Assembly (NCBI RefSeq): GCF_020181615.1
Contig: NZ_CP084029.1
Span: forward strand, 847,157 to 911,156
Source: [Mycobacterium] crassicus
GTDB taxonomy: Bacteria; Actinomycetota; Actinomycetes; Mycobacteriales; Mycobacteriaceae
Length of the DNA: 64,000 nt
Direction: 5' to 3'
A program made the translations under genes and the position numbers. The notes beneath the pieces were generated by a model, which ran no database searches, was not told where the DNA came from, and worked only from the letters and a program-made list of their open reading frames with translations. Of this stretch, positions 27,849-36,551 are shown in pieces (the stretch's first letter is position 1; each line of letters starts with the position of its first letter).

Positions 27849-28627
27849 AATACGACCTGCCGCAGGAGATCACCGTGACCGGCGACGGTCCGGTCCGCAC
27901 CGTCACGATCAACCGCCCCGCCGAACTCAACAGCGTCAACGCCAACCTGCACTGGGGATTGGCCAACGTGTGGCGCCAGCTCGCCGCCGACAAACAGGCC
28001 AGGGTTGTGGTGCTCACCGGTGCGGGGCGGGCGTTCTCCGCCGGCGGCGACCTGAACTGGATCGAGACCTTTCTCGACGACGAGGCCGCCCGCGACGAGA
28101 GCATTCGCGAAGGCGCCCAGATCGTCGAGGAGATGCTGCGGTTCCCGCTGCCGGTCATCGCGGCCGTCAACGGCCCCGCCGTCGGGCTGGGCTGCAGTGT
28201 GGCACTGCTCTGCGACATCGTGTTGATCTCGGAGACCGCCTACTTCGCCGATCCGCATGTCGCGGTCGGGTTGGTGGCCGGCGACGGCGGTGCCGCGCTG
28301 TGGCCGCTGCTCACCCCGCTCCTGCGGTCCCGCGAATACCTCTACACCGGCGACAAGATCGATGCCGGTCTGGCCGTCGAGATCGGGCTGGCCAGCCGCC
28401 GGGTGGCAGCCGAGGAGCTGCTGGACCAGGCCCAGCACTTGGCGGGGAGGTTGGCCGGCCAGCCGCCCGAAGCATTACAGGGCACCAAACGGGTGGTCAA
28501 CATGTACCTCTCGCAGGTACTCGGCGGACCGCTGCAGGCCGGGTTCGCCGCCGAGGTCGCCACCATGAAGACCGACGAGCACCGCCGGCGTCTGCTCGCC
28601 TTCGCAGAGCGGGCGAGGAAAACATGA
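27845..28627 (+). CDS. Enoyl-CoA hydratase/isomerase family protein
   Basis: A 260-residue crotonase in an ATGA overlap with the upstream gene. VTINRPAELNSVNANL, then GRAFSAGGDLNWIE (oxyanion loop near residue 63), VNGPAVGLGCSVALLCDIVL (near residue 108) and ADPHVAVGLVAGDGGAALWP, which replaces the usual PEhxlGlxP segment by ADPHVAVGLVAG. TGDKIDAGLAVEIGLASRRV ends the core. Members with this pattern hydrate short-chain enoyl-CoAs. It lies between two dehydrogenase pairs in one operon, so it probably hydrates their product. Confidence 0.88.
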   Translation: MKYDLPQEITVTGDGPVRTVTINRPAELNSVNANLHWGLANVWRQLAADKQARVVVLTGAGRAFSAGGDLNWIETFLDDEAARDESIREGAQIVEEMLRFPLPVIAAVNGPAVGLGCSVALLCDIVLISETAYFADPHVAVGLVAGDGGAALWPLLTPLLRSREYLYTGDKIDAGLAVEIGLASRRVAAEELLDQAQHLAGRLAGQPPEALQGTKRVVNMYLSQVLGGPLQAGFAAEVATMKTDEHRRRLLAFAERARKT

Positions 28628-29787
28628 CCGCCGACAACGACTTTCGCCTCCACGTGCGCCAGTGGTGCCGCGACCACATCCCCAAGAACTGGCGTGAGAA
28701 CCAGACCGGGGTGAGCGAGAGTGAATTCGTCGACTTCCAGCGCAGCTGGTTCGCCACCCTGCACAGCGCCGGATTCGCGGTGCCGCACTGGCCGCGGGAG
28801 TGGGGCGGCGGCATGTCGGTGGCTGATCAGGCCGTGTTGTACCAGGAGTTGGCCGCGCACGACGCGCCGCGGCTGGTGCTGGCGTTCGTCGGCATCCACC
28901 ACGCGGCGACGACCCTGCTGGCCGCCGGCACCGCGGAGCAGCGCCGCCGGCATCTGCCGGCGATCCTGGACGGCGAGATCTGGGTGCAGGGCTTCTCCGA
29001 ACCCGAAGCCGGCTCGGATCTCGCGTCGCTGCGCACCACCGCCCGCCGGGTGGGTGACGACTATCTGGTCAACGGCCAGAAGCTCTGGGCCAGCGGCGCC
29101 CGGCACGCCCAGTGGTGCCTGTTGCTGGCCCGCACCGACCCGGACGCACCCAAGCGCAAGGGCATCTCGTATTTCCTGCTGGACATGTCCAGTCCCGGTG
29201 TTGACGTGCGGCCGATCCGAAACGCCGTCGGCGACGAGCATTTCTGCGAGATCTTCCTCGACGACGTGGTCATCCCGGCGGCCAACCTGGTCGGCCCGGA
29301 GAACGGCGGATGGCAGGTGGCGCAGGCGACGCTGGGCGCAGAACGCGGCATGACCATGCTGGAGCTGGCCGAGCGGCTGGGCTGCGCGGGCTTTCGCTGG
29401 CTGGCCGAGACCGCCCCGACCGATGACCCGGTGGTGGCCGATCGGCTGGCGCAGCTGGAAACCGAGATCACCGGTCTGCGCGGCATGTGCCGGCAGTTGG
29501 TGCTTGACGTCGAAGCGGGCACCGCCGGGCCGGCCGACGCCTCGATCGTGAAGCTGTTCTACAGCGAACTGTTGCAGCGGCTCACCGACTTCGGCGCCGA
29601 GATCGGCGGGCCAGCCGCGCACACGATACTGGCAAAACCGCTCTCCAGCGGCTGGGAGTCGGGCTCGTGGGTGCTGGACTTCATCGGCTCCTGGGAGTGG
29701 ACGATCCCCGGCGGCTCCAGCGAGATCCAGCGCACCATCATCGGTGAGCGGGGCCTCGGCCTGCCGAGAGAGCCGAGCATGCCGTGA
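28624..29787 (+). CDS. Acyl-CoA dehydrogenase, large (FAD-motif) partner
   Basis: The ATG at 28624 overlaps the crotonase stop, giving 387 residues. VQGFSEPEAGSDLASLRTTA (about residue 123) and YLVNGQKLWASGARHA are the middle-domain motifs, and WEWTIPGGSSEIQRTIIGER is the C-terminal flavin-contact segment. It is very similar in layout to the product of 25759, including the identical GFSEPEAGSDLASLRT, so the two may be an ancient duplication. It is followed with a 4-base overlap by a smaller partner. Confidence 0.9.
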   Translation: MTADNDFRLHVRQWCRDHIPKNWRENQTGVSESEFVDFQRSWFATLHSAGFAVPHWPREWGGGMSVADQAVLYQELAAHDAPRLVLAFVGIHHAATTLLAAGTAEQRRRHLPAILDGEIWVQGFSEPEAGSDLASLRTTARRVGDDYLVNGQKLWASGARHAQWCLLLARTDPDAPKRKGISYFLLDMSSPGVDVRPIRNAVGDEHFCEIFLDDVVIPAANLVGPENGGWQVAQATLGAERGMTMLELAERLGCAGFRWLAETAPTDDPVVADRLAQLETEITGLRGMCRQLVLDVEAGTAGPADASIVKLFYSELLQRLTDFGAEIGGPAAHTILAKPLSSGWESGSWVLDFIGSWEWTIPGGSSEIQRTIIGERGLGLPREPSMP

Positions 29788-30797
29788 CCACAACCGATTT
29801 CGCTGAACTGCACGACGATCTGCGGGCGGTCGCCGCCGATGTGCTTTCCCGCGGCCGCACCGTGGACTGGGCGACGCTGGTCGCAGCGGGCTGGGTCGGG
29901 CTGGAGGTGCCCGAGAAGCTGGGCGGGTCGGGGGCGAGTTTCGCCGAGGTCGCGGTGATCTGCGAGGAGCTGGGCCGAGCCGCGGCGAGCACGTCCTACC
30001 TGGGCGGAGCGGTGCTGGCCGTCGGAGTACTGAACACTCTGGCCGACAGTGGTGTTCGGGACCCGCTGCTGGCCGGGATCGCCGATGGAACCATCCGCGC
30101 GGCGGCGGCGTTGGGCGAGTTCACCGTCTCCGCCGATGGCCGGCTGACCGGACGCGCCGACTTCGTGCCGGACGCCGCGGGGGCGGACCGACTGTTGGTG
30201 CCGGCCACCGACGCAGGCGGCGCCGACGTCGTGGTGGTGGCCGAAGGCCTGACCATCACCGCGCAGCCGTTGCTCGATGAGACCCGCAGCGTCGCCGCCG
30301 TGACTGCCGGCGGCATCGAGGTCGACGGGGCAGCGGTGCTGCGCGCCGACGGAATAACGGCGGTGCGCAATCGCGCCGCGCTGGCGGTGGCCTGCGACAG
30401 CCTCGGGTTGGCCGAGGCGATGCTGGCCGCCACGGTGGACTATGCGAAGAAACGTACCCAGTTCGGCAGGGCCATCGGATCCTTTCAGGCCGTCAAACAC
30501 GCCTGCGCCGACATGCAGGTGAAGAACTCGGTGGCGCGGGCACTGATCCGCGAGGCCATCAACGCTGCCGAGGCCGACGCCGATGCCCCCGTGGCCATGG
30601 CCAAGTCCTACGCCTGCAGCGCCGCGGTCGACGTCGTCGGCAAGGCACTGCAACTGCACGGGGGGATCGGCTACACGTGGGAGAGCGGCATCCACGTCTA
30701 TCTCAAACGCGCCGCGTTCAACCGGTCGCTGTTCGGATCACCGGCAGCGCACCGTCAACGTCTTGCTCAACGGTACAGAACAAGTAAAGCCAAGTAA
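29784..30797 (+). CDS. Acyl-CoA dehydrogenase-like small partner subunit
   Basis: The GTG at 29784 overlaps the previous stop. The 337 residues have an N-terminal helical domain (WVGLEVPEKLGGSGASFAEV), a weak middle domain and a good C-terminal domain (KKRTQFGRAIGSFQAVKHAC, LQLHGGIGYTWESGIHVYL). The usual FAD-binding middle motif is degenerate. It probably forms a heteromer with the gene at 28624. The same large-small arrangement occurs at 25759/26928. Confidence 0.87.
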   Translation: MTTTDFAELHDDLRAVAADVLSRGRTVDWATLVAAGWVGLEVPEKLGGSGASFAEVAVICEELGRAAASTSYLGGAVLAVGVLNTLADSGVRDPLLAGIADGTIRAAAALGEFTVSADGRLTGRADFVPDAAGADRLLVPATDAGGADVVVVAEGLTITAQPLLDETRSVAAVTAGGIEVDGAAVLRADGITAVRNRAALAVACDSLGLAEAMLAATVDYAKKRTQFGRAIGSFQAVKHACADMQVKNSVARALIREAINAAEADADAPVAMAKSYACSAAVDVVGKALQLHGGIGYTWESGIHVYLKRAAFNRSLFGSPAAHRQRLAQRYRTSKAK

Positions 30798-30814
30798 GTC
30801 AAGGAGTTTCGAAA

Positions 30815-32521
30815 ATGGGTGTGCCCGTCTACCGCCGGATTCTGGAGTTGTTCGAGGCCGAGGGCGTCAACACGCTGTTCGGCATCCCCGACCCCAACTT
30901 CGTGCATATGTTCGTCGAGGCCGAGCAGCGCGGCTGGTCGGTGGTGGCGCCGCACCACGAGGAGAGTGCCGGATTCATGGCCGAGGCGGCCTCGCGGATG
31001 ACCGGTCGGCCGGGCCTGTGCATCGGCACGCTGGGGCCCGGGGTCGCCAACATCGCCGGGGCGATGATGTGCGCCAAGGTGGAGAACTCCCCGGTGGTGT
31101 TCCTCGGCGGGCAGCGGGCCCGCATCACCGAGCGTCGGGTACGGCGCGGGCGCATCCAATTCGTCCGCCAGGAAGAGCTTTTCACGCCGTCGGTGAAGTA
31201 CAGCGCGTCGATCGAGTACGCCGACCAGACCGACGAGATCGTGCATGAGGCCATCCGCCGCGCCATGTCCGGCACCCCCGGACCGGCCTATATCGAATAC
31301 CCGTCGCACGTCATCCTCGATGAGCTCGACGTCGCCGGTCCGCCCGAGCCGCACCGCTACCGGCTGGTGAATCAGCGCGCTGGAGCCGCCGAGCTCGCGC
31401 AGGCCGCCGAGATCATCCGCAACGCCGCCAACCCGATCCTGCTGGTGGGCCACGGAGTACACACGTCGCGCAGCGGCGCGGCGGTCGCCGAACTCGCCGA
31501 GCTGATGGCCTGCCCGGTGATCCAGACCTCCGGCGGCACCGCATTCATCCCCGGGCTGGAGGATCGCACCTTCCCGTACGGCTTCTCCGCGTCGGCCGTC
31601 GAGGCGGTGGCCGCTTCGGACGTGTGCGTGGCGCTCGGCACCGAACTCGGCGAGCCGGTGCACTACGGCACCACCCGGCACTGGGCGGACAAGAACGCCG
31701 AGCGCAAGTGGATCTACGTCGAGCAGGACCCACTGGCGATCGGGGTGAACCGGCCGATCGATGTCCCGCTGGTGGGCGACCTGCGGGGCGTCGTGCCGCA
31801 GTTGGTCGAAGCTCTCAAAGAGCATCCCCGCAGCCCATCAGCCGATCTGGACCGGTGGATCCGTCAGGACGCCGACCAACTGGCCGAGCTGGCGGCGACC
31901 GCGCCGTCCGGCCGAAGCCCGGTGCATCCGGCGCGCTACGTGGTCGAGGCCACTCGGGCCTTCCCGGAAGACGGCATCATGGTCCGCGACGGCGGCGCCA
32001 CCGTGATCTTCCAGTGGACCTATTCACAGGCCAAACCGCATGACGTGATGTGGAATCAGAACTTCGGTCACCTGGGCACCGGGCTGCCCTATGCCGTCGG
32101 CGCCTCGGTCGCCGAGGGCGGCAAACGCCCGGTGATGCTGTTGACCAGCGACTCGGCGTTCCTGTTCCACATCGCCGAGCTGGAGACCGCGGCCCGGCTG
32201 GGTCTGCCGCTGGTCTGCGTCGTCGGGGTGGATCACCAGTGGGGCCTGGAGGTCGGCGTCTACAAGCGGACGTTCGAGCAGCCCTCGCCGCAGCCCGGCG
32301 TGCACTGGAGCAAGGACGTCCGGTTCGACAAGATCGCCGAGGGCATGGGCTGCCACGGTGAGTATGTGCAGGACGAGGCCGAGATCGGGCCGGCGATCAA
32401 GCGCGCCTTCGCTCGCGGCGGAACCGCGGTGATCCACGTCTGTATCGACCCCAAGGCCAACTCGGAGGAGATGCCCAACTACGCGGAATTCCGCACCTGG
32501 TACGCCGAGGGCACCCAATAA
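30815..32521 (+). CDS. Thiamine-diphosphate-dependent enzyme (acetolactate synthase/2-hydroxyacyl-CoA lyase superfamily)
   Basis: A 568-residue ThDP enzyme with an AAGGAG site 8 bases upstream. The N-terminal domain has VVAPHHEESAGFMAEAA, with the cofactor-activating Glu49, and TLGPGVANIAGAMM. The C-terminal ThDP domain normally has GDG/GDS-x26-NN; here it is TSDSAFLFHIAELETA followed 27 residues after the Asp by VVGVDHQW, so an Asp replaces the metal-binding Asn and Ser the leading Gly. The SDSAF pattern is closer to oxalyl-CoA decarboxylase/2-hydroxyacyl-CoA lyase than to acetolactate synthase. C-C bond cleavage of a 2-hydroxyacyl-CoA is a plausible but unproven role. Confidence 0.8.
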   Translation: MGVPVYRRILELFEAEGVNTLFGIPDPNFVHMFVEAEQRGWSVVAPHHEESAGFMAEAASRMTGRPGLCIGTLGPGVANIAGAMMCAKVENSPVVFLGGQRARITERRVRRGRIQFVRQEELFTPSVKYSASIEYADQTDEIVHEAIRRAMSGTPGPAYIEYPSHVILDELDVAGPPEPHRYRLVNQRAGAAELAQAAEIIRNAANPILLVGHGVHTSRSGAAVAELAELMACPVIQTSGGTAFIPGLEDRTFPYGFSASAVEAVAASDVCVALGTELGEPVHYGTTRHWADKNAERKWIYVEQDPLAIGVNRPIDVPLVGDLRGVVPQLVEALKEHPRSPSADLDRWIRQDADQLAELAATAPSGRSPVHPARYVVEATRAFPEDGIMVRDGGATVIFQWTYSQAKPHDVMWNQNFGHLGTGLPYAVGASVAEGGKRPVMLLTSDSAFLFHIAELETAARLGLPLVCVVGVDHQWGLEVGVYKRTFEQPSPQPGVHWSKDVRFDKIAEGMGCHGEYVQDEAEIGPAIKRAFARGGTAVIHVCIDPKANSEEMPNYAEFRTWYAEGTQ

Positions 32522-32522
32522 C

Positions 32523-32539
32523 CGAGAATGATATTCTCG
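32523..32539. promoter_or_regulatory. Perfect 17-bp palindromic operator
   Basis: CGAGAAT-GAT-ATTCTCG has perfect 7-base arms with a 3-base spacer. It begins one base after the stop of the ThDP gene and 46 bases before the next dehydrogenase start. It is the best copy of the palindrome also seen at 15054 and 42707. Confidence 0.65.
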
Positions 32540-32584
32540 TTTTCGGCTAATGAACGTCCACAGGCTGATGGGCTGGAGGAAACC

Positions 32585-33775
32585 ATGTCCGGCGGAATGA
32601 GCTTCGAGCTGACCGAGGATCAGGAACTGATCCGTCGGGCGGTCGCCGAACTCGCGGCGAAGTTCGACGACCACTACTGGATGGCCAAGGACCAGGCGCA
32701 CGAATTCCCGCAGGAGTTCTACGACGCCATCGCCGGCGGCGGCTGGCTGGGTATGACCATCCCCGAGGAGTACGGCGGCCACGGACTGGGCATCACCGAG
32801 GCCACCATTCTGGCCGAGGAAGTGGCGCGTTCGGGCGGTGGGATGAACGCCGCCAGCTCCATCCACATGTCGATCTTCGGCATGCAACCGGTCGTGGTGT
32901 TCGGCTCGGACGAGATGAAGGCCGAAACCCTGCCCCGCATCGCCCATGGCGACCTGCACGTGTGCTTCGGAGTCACCGAACCGACTGCGGGCCTGGACAC
33001 GTCACGCATCACCACGTTCGCCAAGCGCGACGGCACTGATTATGTGGTGAACGGCCGCAAGGTGTGGATCTCCAAAGCCCTTGAGTCCGAGAAGATTCTG
33101 CTGCTGACCCGCACCGAGTCCCGCGAGGACGTGGAAAAGCGAGGGGCCAAACCCACCGATGGTCTGACCCTGTTCCTCACCGACATCGACCGCGACCACG
33201 TCGAAATCCGTCCGATCACCAAAATGGGTCGCAACGCGGTGTCCTCCAACGAGGTGTTCATCGACGACCTGCGGATCCCGGCCGAACACCGGATCGGTGA
33301 AGAGGGCAAGGGCTTTTCCTACATCCTGCACGGGCTGAACCCCGAGCGCATGCTGATCGCTGCCGAGGCGCTGGGTATCGGCCGGGTCGCGCTGGACCGT
33401 GCGGTCAAGTACGCCAACGAGCGCGTGGTGTTCGACCGGCCGATCGGCATGAACCAGGGCATCCAGTTCCCGCTCGCCGACTCGCTGGCACGCCTGGATG
33501 CCGCCGAGTTGATCTTGCGCAAGGCCACCTGGCTCTACGACAACGGCAAGTCCTGCGGTCGTGAGGCCAACATGGCCAAATACCTGTGCGCGGACGCCGG
33601 TTTCGCGGCCGCCGACCGGGCGCTGCAGACCCATGGCGGGATGGGCTACTCGGAGGAATACAACATCTCCCGGTTCTTCCGCGAATCTCGCCTGATGAAG
33701 ATTGCCCCGGTCAGCCAGGAGATGATCCTGACCTTCCTCGGATCGCATGTGCTCGGGCTGCCGAGGAGCTACTGA
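32585..33775 (+). CDS. Acyl-CoA dehydrogenase
   Basis: The ATG at 32585 has GGAGGA four bases upstream and gives 396 residues. FELTEDQELIRRAVAELAAK begins the N-terminal helical domain. HVCFGVTEPTAGLDTSRITT and YVVNGRKVWISKALESEKIL are middle-domain motifs. The C-terminal domain has ERVVFDRPIGMNQGIQFPLA and LQTHGGMGYSEEYNISRFFR; the catalytic base region is within the latter. It is a full-length homomeric-type enzyme, unlike the split pairs upstream. It is first in a new operon behind the operator at 32523. Confidence 0.9.
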   Translation: MSGGMSFELTEDQELIRRAVAELAAKFDDHYWMAKDQAHEFPQEFYDAIAGGGWLGMTIPEEYGGHGLGITEATILAEEVARSGGGMNAASSIHMSIFGMQPVVVFGSDEMKAETLPRIAHGDLHVCFGVTEPTAGLDTSRITTFAKRDGTDYVVNGRKVWISKALESEKILLLTRTESREDVEKRGAKPTDGLTLFLTDIDRDHVEIRPITKMGRNAVSSNEVFIDDLRIPAEHRIGEEGKGFSYILHGLNPERMLIAAEALGIGRVALDRAVKYANERVVFDRPIGMNQGIQFPLADSLARLDAAELILRKATWLYDNGKSCGREANMAKYLCADAGFAAADRALQTHGGMGYSEEYNISRFFRESRLMKIAPVSQEMILTFLGSHVLGLPRSY

Positions 33776-34530
33776 TGGGCTACTTCGATCTGACCGGACG
33801 CGCCGCGGTGGTGACCGGCGCCGCCGGTGGCATCGGTTCGGCGGTCGCCGCGGCACTGGCGCAAGCGGGTGCCGCCGTGCTGGTGACCGACATCGACGGT
33901 GACGCGGCCGCGAAAGTGGCGGAACAGATTTCGGCATCAGGTGGCCGGGCCGCATCGGCAACACTGGATGTCTCGGACCGGGATTCGGCCGACGCGGCCG
34001 CCGCCCAGGCCGCCGAACTGGCTGACGGGGCGATCCACATCCTGATCAACAACGCCGGCGTGACCCGCCCGGCGATGTTCGAGAAGCTGACCCCCGAGTC
34101 GATGCGACTGTTGCTCGACGTGCACACCGTCGGCGCGTTCAACTGCACCCAGGCGGTGCTGCCCTACATCCCGACCGACGGCACCGGACGCATCGTCAAC
34201 GTGACCTCGGCGGCGGGCCTGACCGGAACCCTCGGGCAGGTCAACTATTCGGCGGCCAAGGCGGCACTGATCGGCTTCACCAAGTCGCTGGCCCGCGAAC
34301 TGGCCACCAAACGGATCTGCGTCAACGCCCTGGCACCGCTGGCCGCGACCCCGATGACCGAGACCATCCGCACCAATGAGAAATTCGCGGCCAACATGAT
34401 GAACCGCATTCCGATGAAACGCTGGGCCGAACCCAGCGAGGTCGCCGGTGCGTTCGTGTTCATGGCCTCCGATGCCGCCTCGTATGTCACCGGGCAGGTG
34501 CTGCCGGTGGACGGTGGCATGGTGATGTGA
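33775..34530 (+). CDS. Short-chain dehydrogenase/reductase (3-oxoacyl-ACP/hydroxyacyl-CoA type)
   Basis: A 251-residue SDR, with its ATG overlapping the dehydrogenase stop by one base. VVTGAAGGIGSAVAAALAQA is the cofactor motif, DIDG after the second strand suggests NAD(H), NNAG occurs near residue 90, TSAAGLTGTLG holds the catalytic Ser, and NYSAAKAAL the Tyr/Lys pair near residue 155. TGQVLPVDGGMVM is the usual end. In this operon (dehydrogenase, SDR, CoA transferase, crotonase, thiolase, dehydrogenase) it fits the 3-hydroxyacyl-CoA dehydrogenase step. Confidence 0.9.
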   Translation: MGYFDLTGRAAVVTGAAGGIGSAVAAALAQAGAAVLVTDIDGDAAAKVAEQISASGGRAASATLDVSDRDSADAAAAQAAELADGAIHILINNAGVTRPAMFEKLTPESMRLLLDVHTVGAFNCTQAVLPYIPTDGTGRIVNVTSAAGLTGTLGQVNYSAAKAALIGFTKSLARELATKRICVNALAPLAATPMTETIRTNEKFAANMMNRIPMKRWAEPSEVAGAFVFMASDAASYVTGQVLPVDGGMVM

Positions 34531-35741
34531 TGGCTCAACAGTCCGGCGCTCCGCTGGCCGGTGTCACGGTGGTGGCCCTGGAGCAGGCGGTGTCGGCGCC
34601 GATGTGCACCCGTGCGCTGGCCGACTTCGGCGCGCGTGTCATCAAGGTGGAGAACCCTGACGGTGGGGACTTCGCCCGCTACTACGACGACGTGGTGCAC
34701 GGCCAGGCTGCGCACTTCGTCTGGTGCAACCGCGGCAAGGAATCGGTGACGCTGGACCTGAAAAGCGCTGTGGGACGCGATATCCTGCACCGGCTGCTGG
34801 ACCGCGCCGACGTGCTGGTCTCCAATCTCGCCCCGGGCGCCACCGCCCGGCTCGGACTGTCCGCAGCCGACATGGCCAGTCGGCACCCGAACGTGATCAC
34901 CCTCGAGATCGACGGCTACGGCGCCGACGGGCCGCTGTCGCACAAGCGGGCCTACGACCTGCTGGTGCAGGCGGAGTCCGGGGTGTGTTCGGTGACCGGC
35001 AATCCCGGCGCCCCGGCCAAACCGGGCCCCCCGGTCGCCGATGTCACCACCGGCCTGTATGCGGCCCTGTCGATCATGGCTCTGCTGGTCGGCCGCAAAG
35101 GAGCAGGTGCCCAACCGGATTCGCCGGCGCCGTCGGTCAGCGTGAGCCTGTTCGACACCATGGCCGAGATGATGGGCTACCACCTGACCTACGCGCGGCA
35201 CTCCGGGATCGACCAGCAACCGCTGGGGATGAGCTCACCGGCCGTCGCCCCCTACGGCGCCTACCCGACCGCCGACGGGCAGACCGTGGTGCTGGGCACC
35301 ACCAACGACCGGGAATGGCAACGACTGGCCCGTGAAATGCTGGGGCGCAACGACCTCGCCGACGATCCTCGTTTCACCGGCAACGCCGGCCGGGTGCAAC
35401 ACCGGGCGATCCTGGACGAGGCGATCGGGGCGTGGTGCGCCCGCCACGACCTGGTGCACATCCAGGACGCCGCCGACGCCGCCGGGATCGGCAACGCCCG
35501 CTACAACGTGCCCAGCGATGTGCTGGCTCATCCGCAACTGGCCGAGCGCGACCGCTGGCACACCATCGACACCCCGGCCGGTCCGATCCCGTCGTTGCTG
35601 CCGCCGCCGGTGATCACCGGCTACGATCCGCCGATGGGGGCCGTGCCGGGCCTGGGCCAGCATACTGACGCCGTGCTGGGCGAACTGGGTTTCGCCGACG
35701 CCGAGATCGCCGGGCTGCGCGAAACCGGCGCGATCCGATGA
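34530..35741 (+). CDS. Family III CoA transferase (CaiB/BaiF type)
   Basis: Either ATG 34530 or GTG 34527 could start this about 403-residue enzyme; both overlap the SDR stop. VVALEQAVSAPMCTRALADF, then GARVIKVENPDGGDFARYYD and NRGKESVTLDLKSAVG are the N-terminal motifs. KRAYDLLVQAESGVCSVTGN contains the Asp expected to be acylated (about residue 138). VSVSLFDTMAEMMGYHLTYA and AAGIGNARYNVPSDVLAHPQ complete a standard-length protein. Similar enzymes act as succinyl-CoA-dependent mesaconate/citramalate or carnitine transferases. The substrate here is unknown. Confidence 0.9.
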   Translation: MAQQSGAPLAGVTVVALEQAVSAPMCTRALADFGARVIKVENPDGGDFARYYDDVVHGQAAHFVWCNRGKESVTLDLKSAVGRDILHRLLDRADVLVSNLAPGATARLGLSAADMASRHPNVITLEIDGYGADGPLSHKRAYDLLVQAESGVCSVTGNPGAPAKPGPPVADVTTGLYAALSIMALLVGRKGAGAQPDSPAPSVSVSLFDTMAEMMGYHLTYARHSGIDQQPLGMSSPAVAPYGAYPTADGQTVVLGTTNDREWQRLAREMLGRNDLADDPRFTGNAGRVQHRAILDEAIGAWCARHDLVHIQDAADAAGIGNARYNVPSDVLAHPQLAERDRWHTIDTPAGPIPSLLPPPVITGYDPPMGAVPGLGQHTDAVLGELGFADAEIAGLRETGAIR

Positions 35742-36547
35742 GCCGGCCAGCCGATGAACCGGTCCTGCTGCGCACCGACCGCGGCGGGGTGCGGACGCTG
35801 ACCCTGAACCGGCCGGCCCGCAAGAACGCGATCGACCCGGCGCTGTGGTGGCAGCTGCGCGATGCGCTGCGCGCGGCCGCGGACGACCCCGACCTGCGCG
35901 CGCTGGTGATCACCGGCGCCGGCGGCGCGTTCTGCTCGGGTGCGGACATCGGCACACCCGACGATGTCCACCCGGTGGAGAAGCTGCGCCGGCTGTCCGA
36001 CGTCGCGTTGGCCCTGCACGAATTGACCATCCCCACCATTGCGAAGGTGGCCGGCGTCGCCGTCGGGGCCGGCTGGAACCTGGCCCTGGGCTGCGACCTG
36101 GTGGTGGCGACACCGGAATCGAAGTTCTGCCAGATCTTCTCCAAGCGTGGGCTCTCGATCGATCTGGCCGGGTCGTGGTTGCTGCCCAAGCTGGTCGGGC
36201 TGCAACAGGCCAAGCGGCTCGCACTGCTTGCCGAGACCATTGACGCCGGCGAGGCGCAGGCGTTGAACCTGGTGACTTGGGTGGTGGGTGCCGGCGAGAT
36301 CGACGCCTTCGTCGACGAGCTCGCCGACCGGCTGGCCGCCGGTCCGCCGCGGGCGCTGGCACAGACCAAGGCGCTGCTCAATCAGGGTGCCGATGCCACC
36401 CTGCCCGAGGCCCTGGCCAATGAGGCGCGAGCCCAGATCGTGAACTTCGCGGGCACCGATGCCGCGGAAGCCTACGCGGCGTTCGCCGAGAAGCGTCCGC
36501 CGCGCTTCACCGGCGGGTGGCCGCCGAAGTCAACGAGATCGGAGTAG
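35738..36547 (+). CDS. Enoyl-CoA hydratase/isomerase family protein
   Basis: A 269-residue crotonase in an ATGA overlap with the CoA transferase. LTLNRPARKNAIDPALWWQL precedes GGAFCSGADIGTPDDVH (oxyanion loop near residue 70), VAGVAVGAGWNLALGCDLVV (near residue 105) and SKRGLSIDLAGSWLLPKLVG. The segment where hydratases carry the second Glu reads FSKRGLSIDLAGS, with an Asp at the position of the isomerase/dehalogenase-type acid, so an isomerase is possible. It lies 4 bases before the thiolase. Confidence 0.88.
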   Translation: MSRPADEPVLLRTDRGGVRTLTLNRPARKNAIDPALWWQLRDALRAAADDPDLRALVITGAGGAFCSGADIGTPDDVHPVEKLRRLSDVALALHELTIPTIAKVAGVAVGAGWNLALGCDLVVATPESKFCQIFSKRGLSIDLAGSWLLPKLVGLQQAKRLALLAETIDAGEAQALNLVTWVVGAGEIDAFVDELADRLAAGPPRALAQTKALLNQGADATLPEALANEARAQIVNFAGTDAAEAYAAFAEKRPPRFTGGWPPKSTRSE

Positions 36548-36551
36548 TCAG

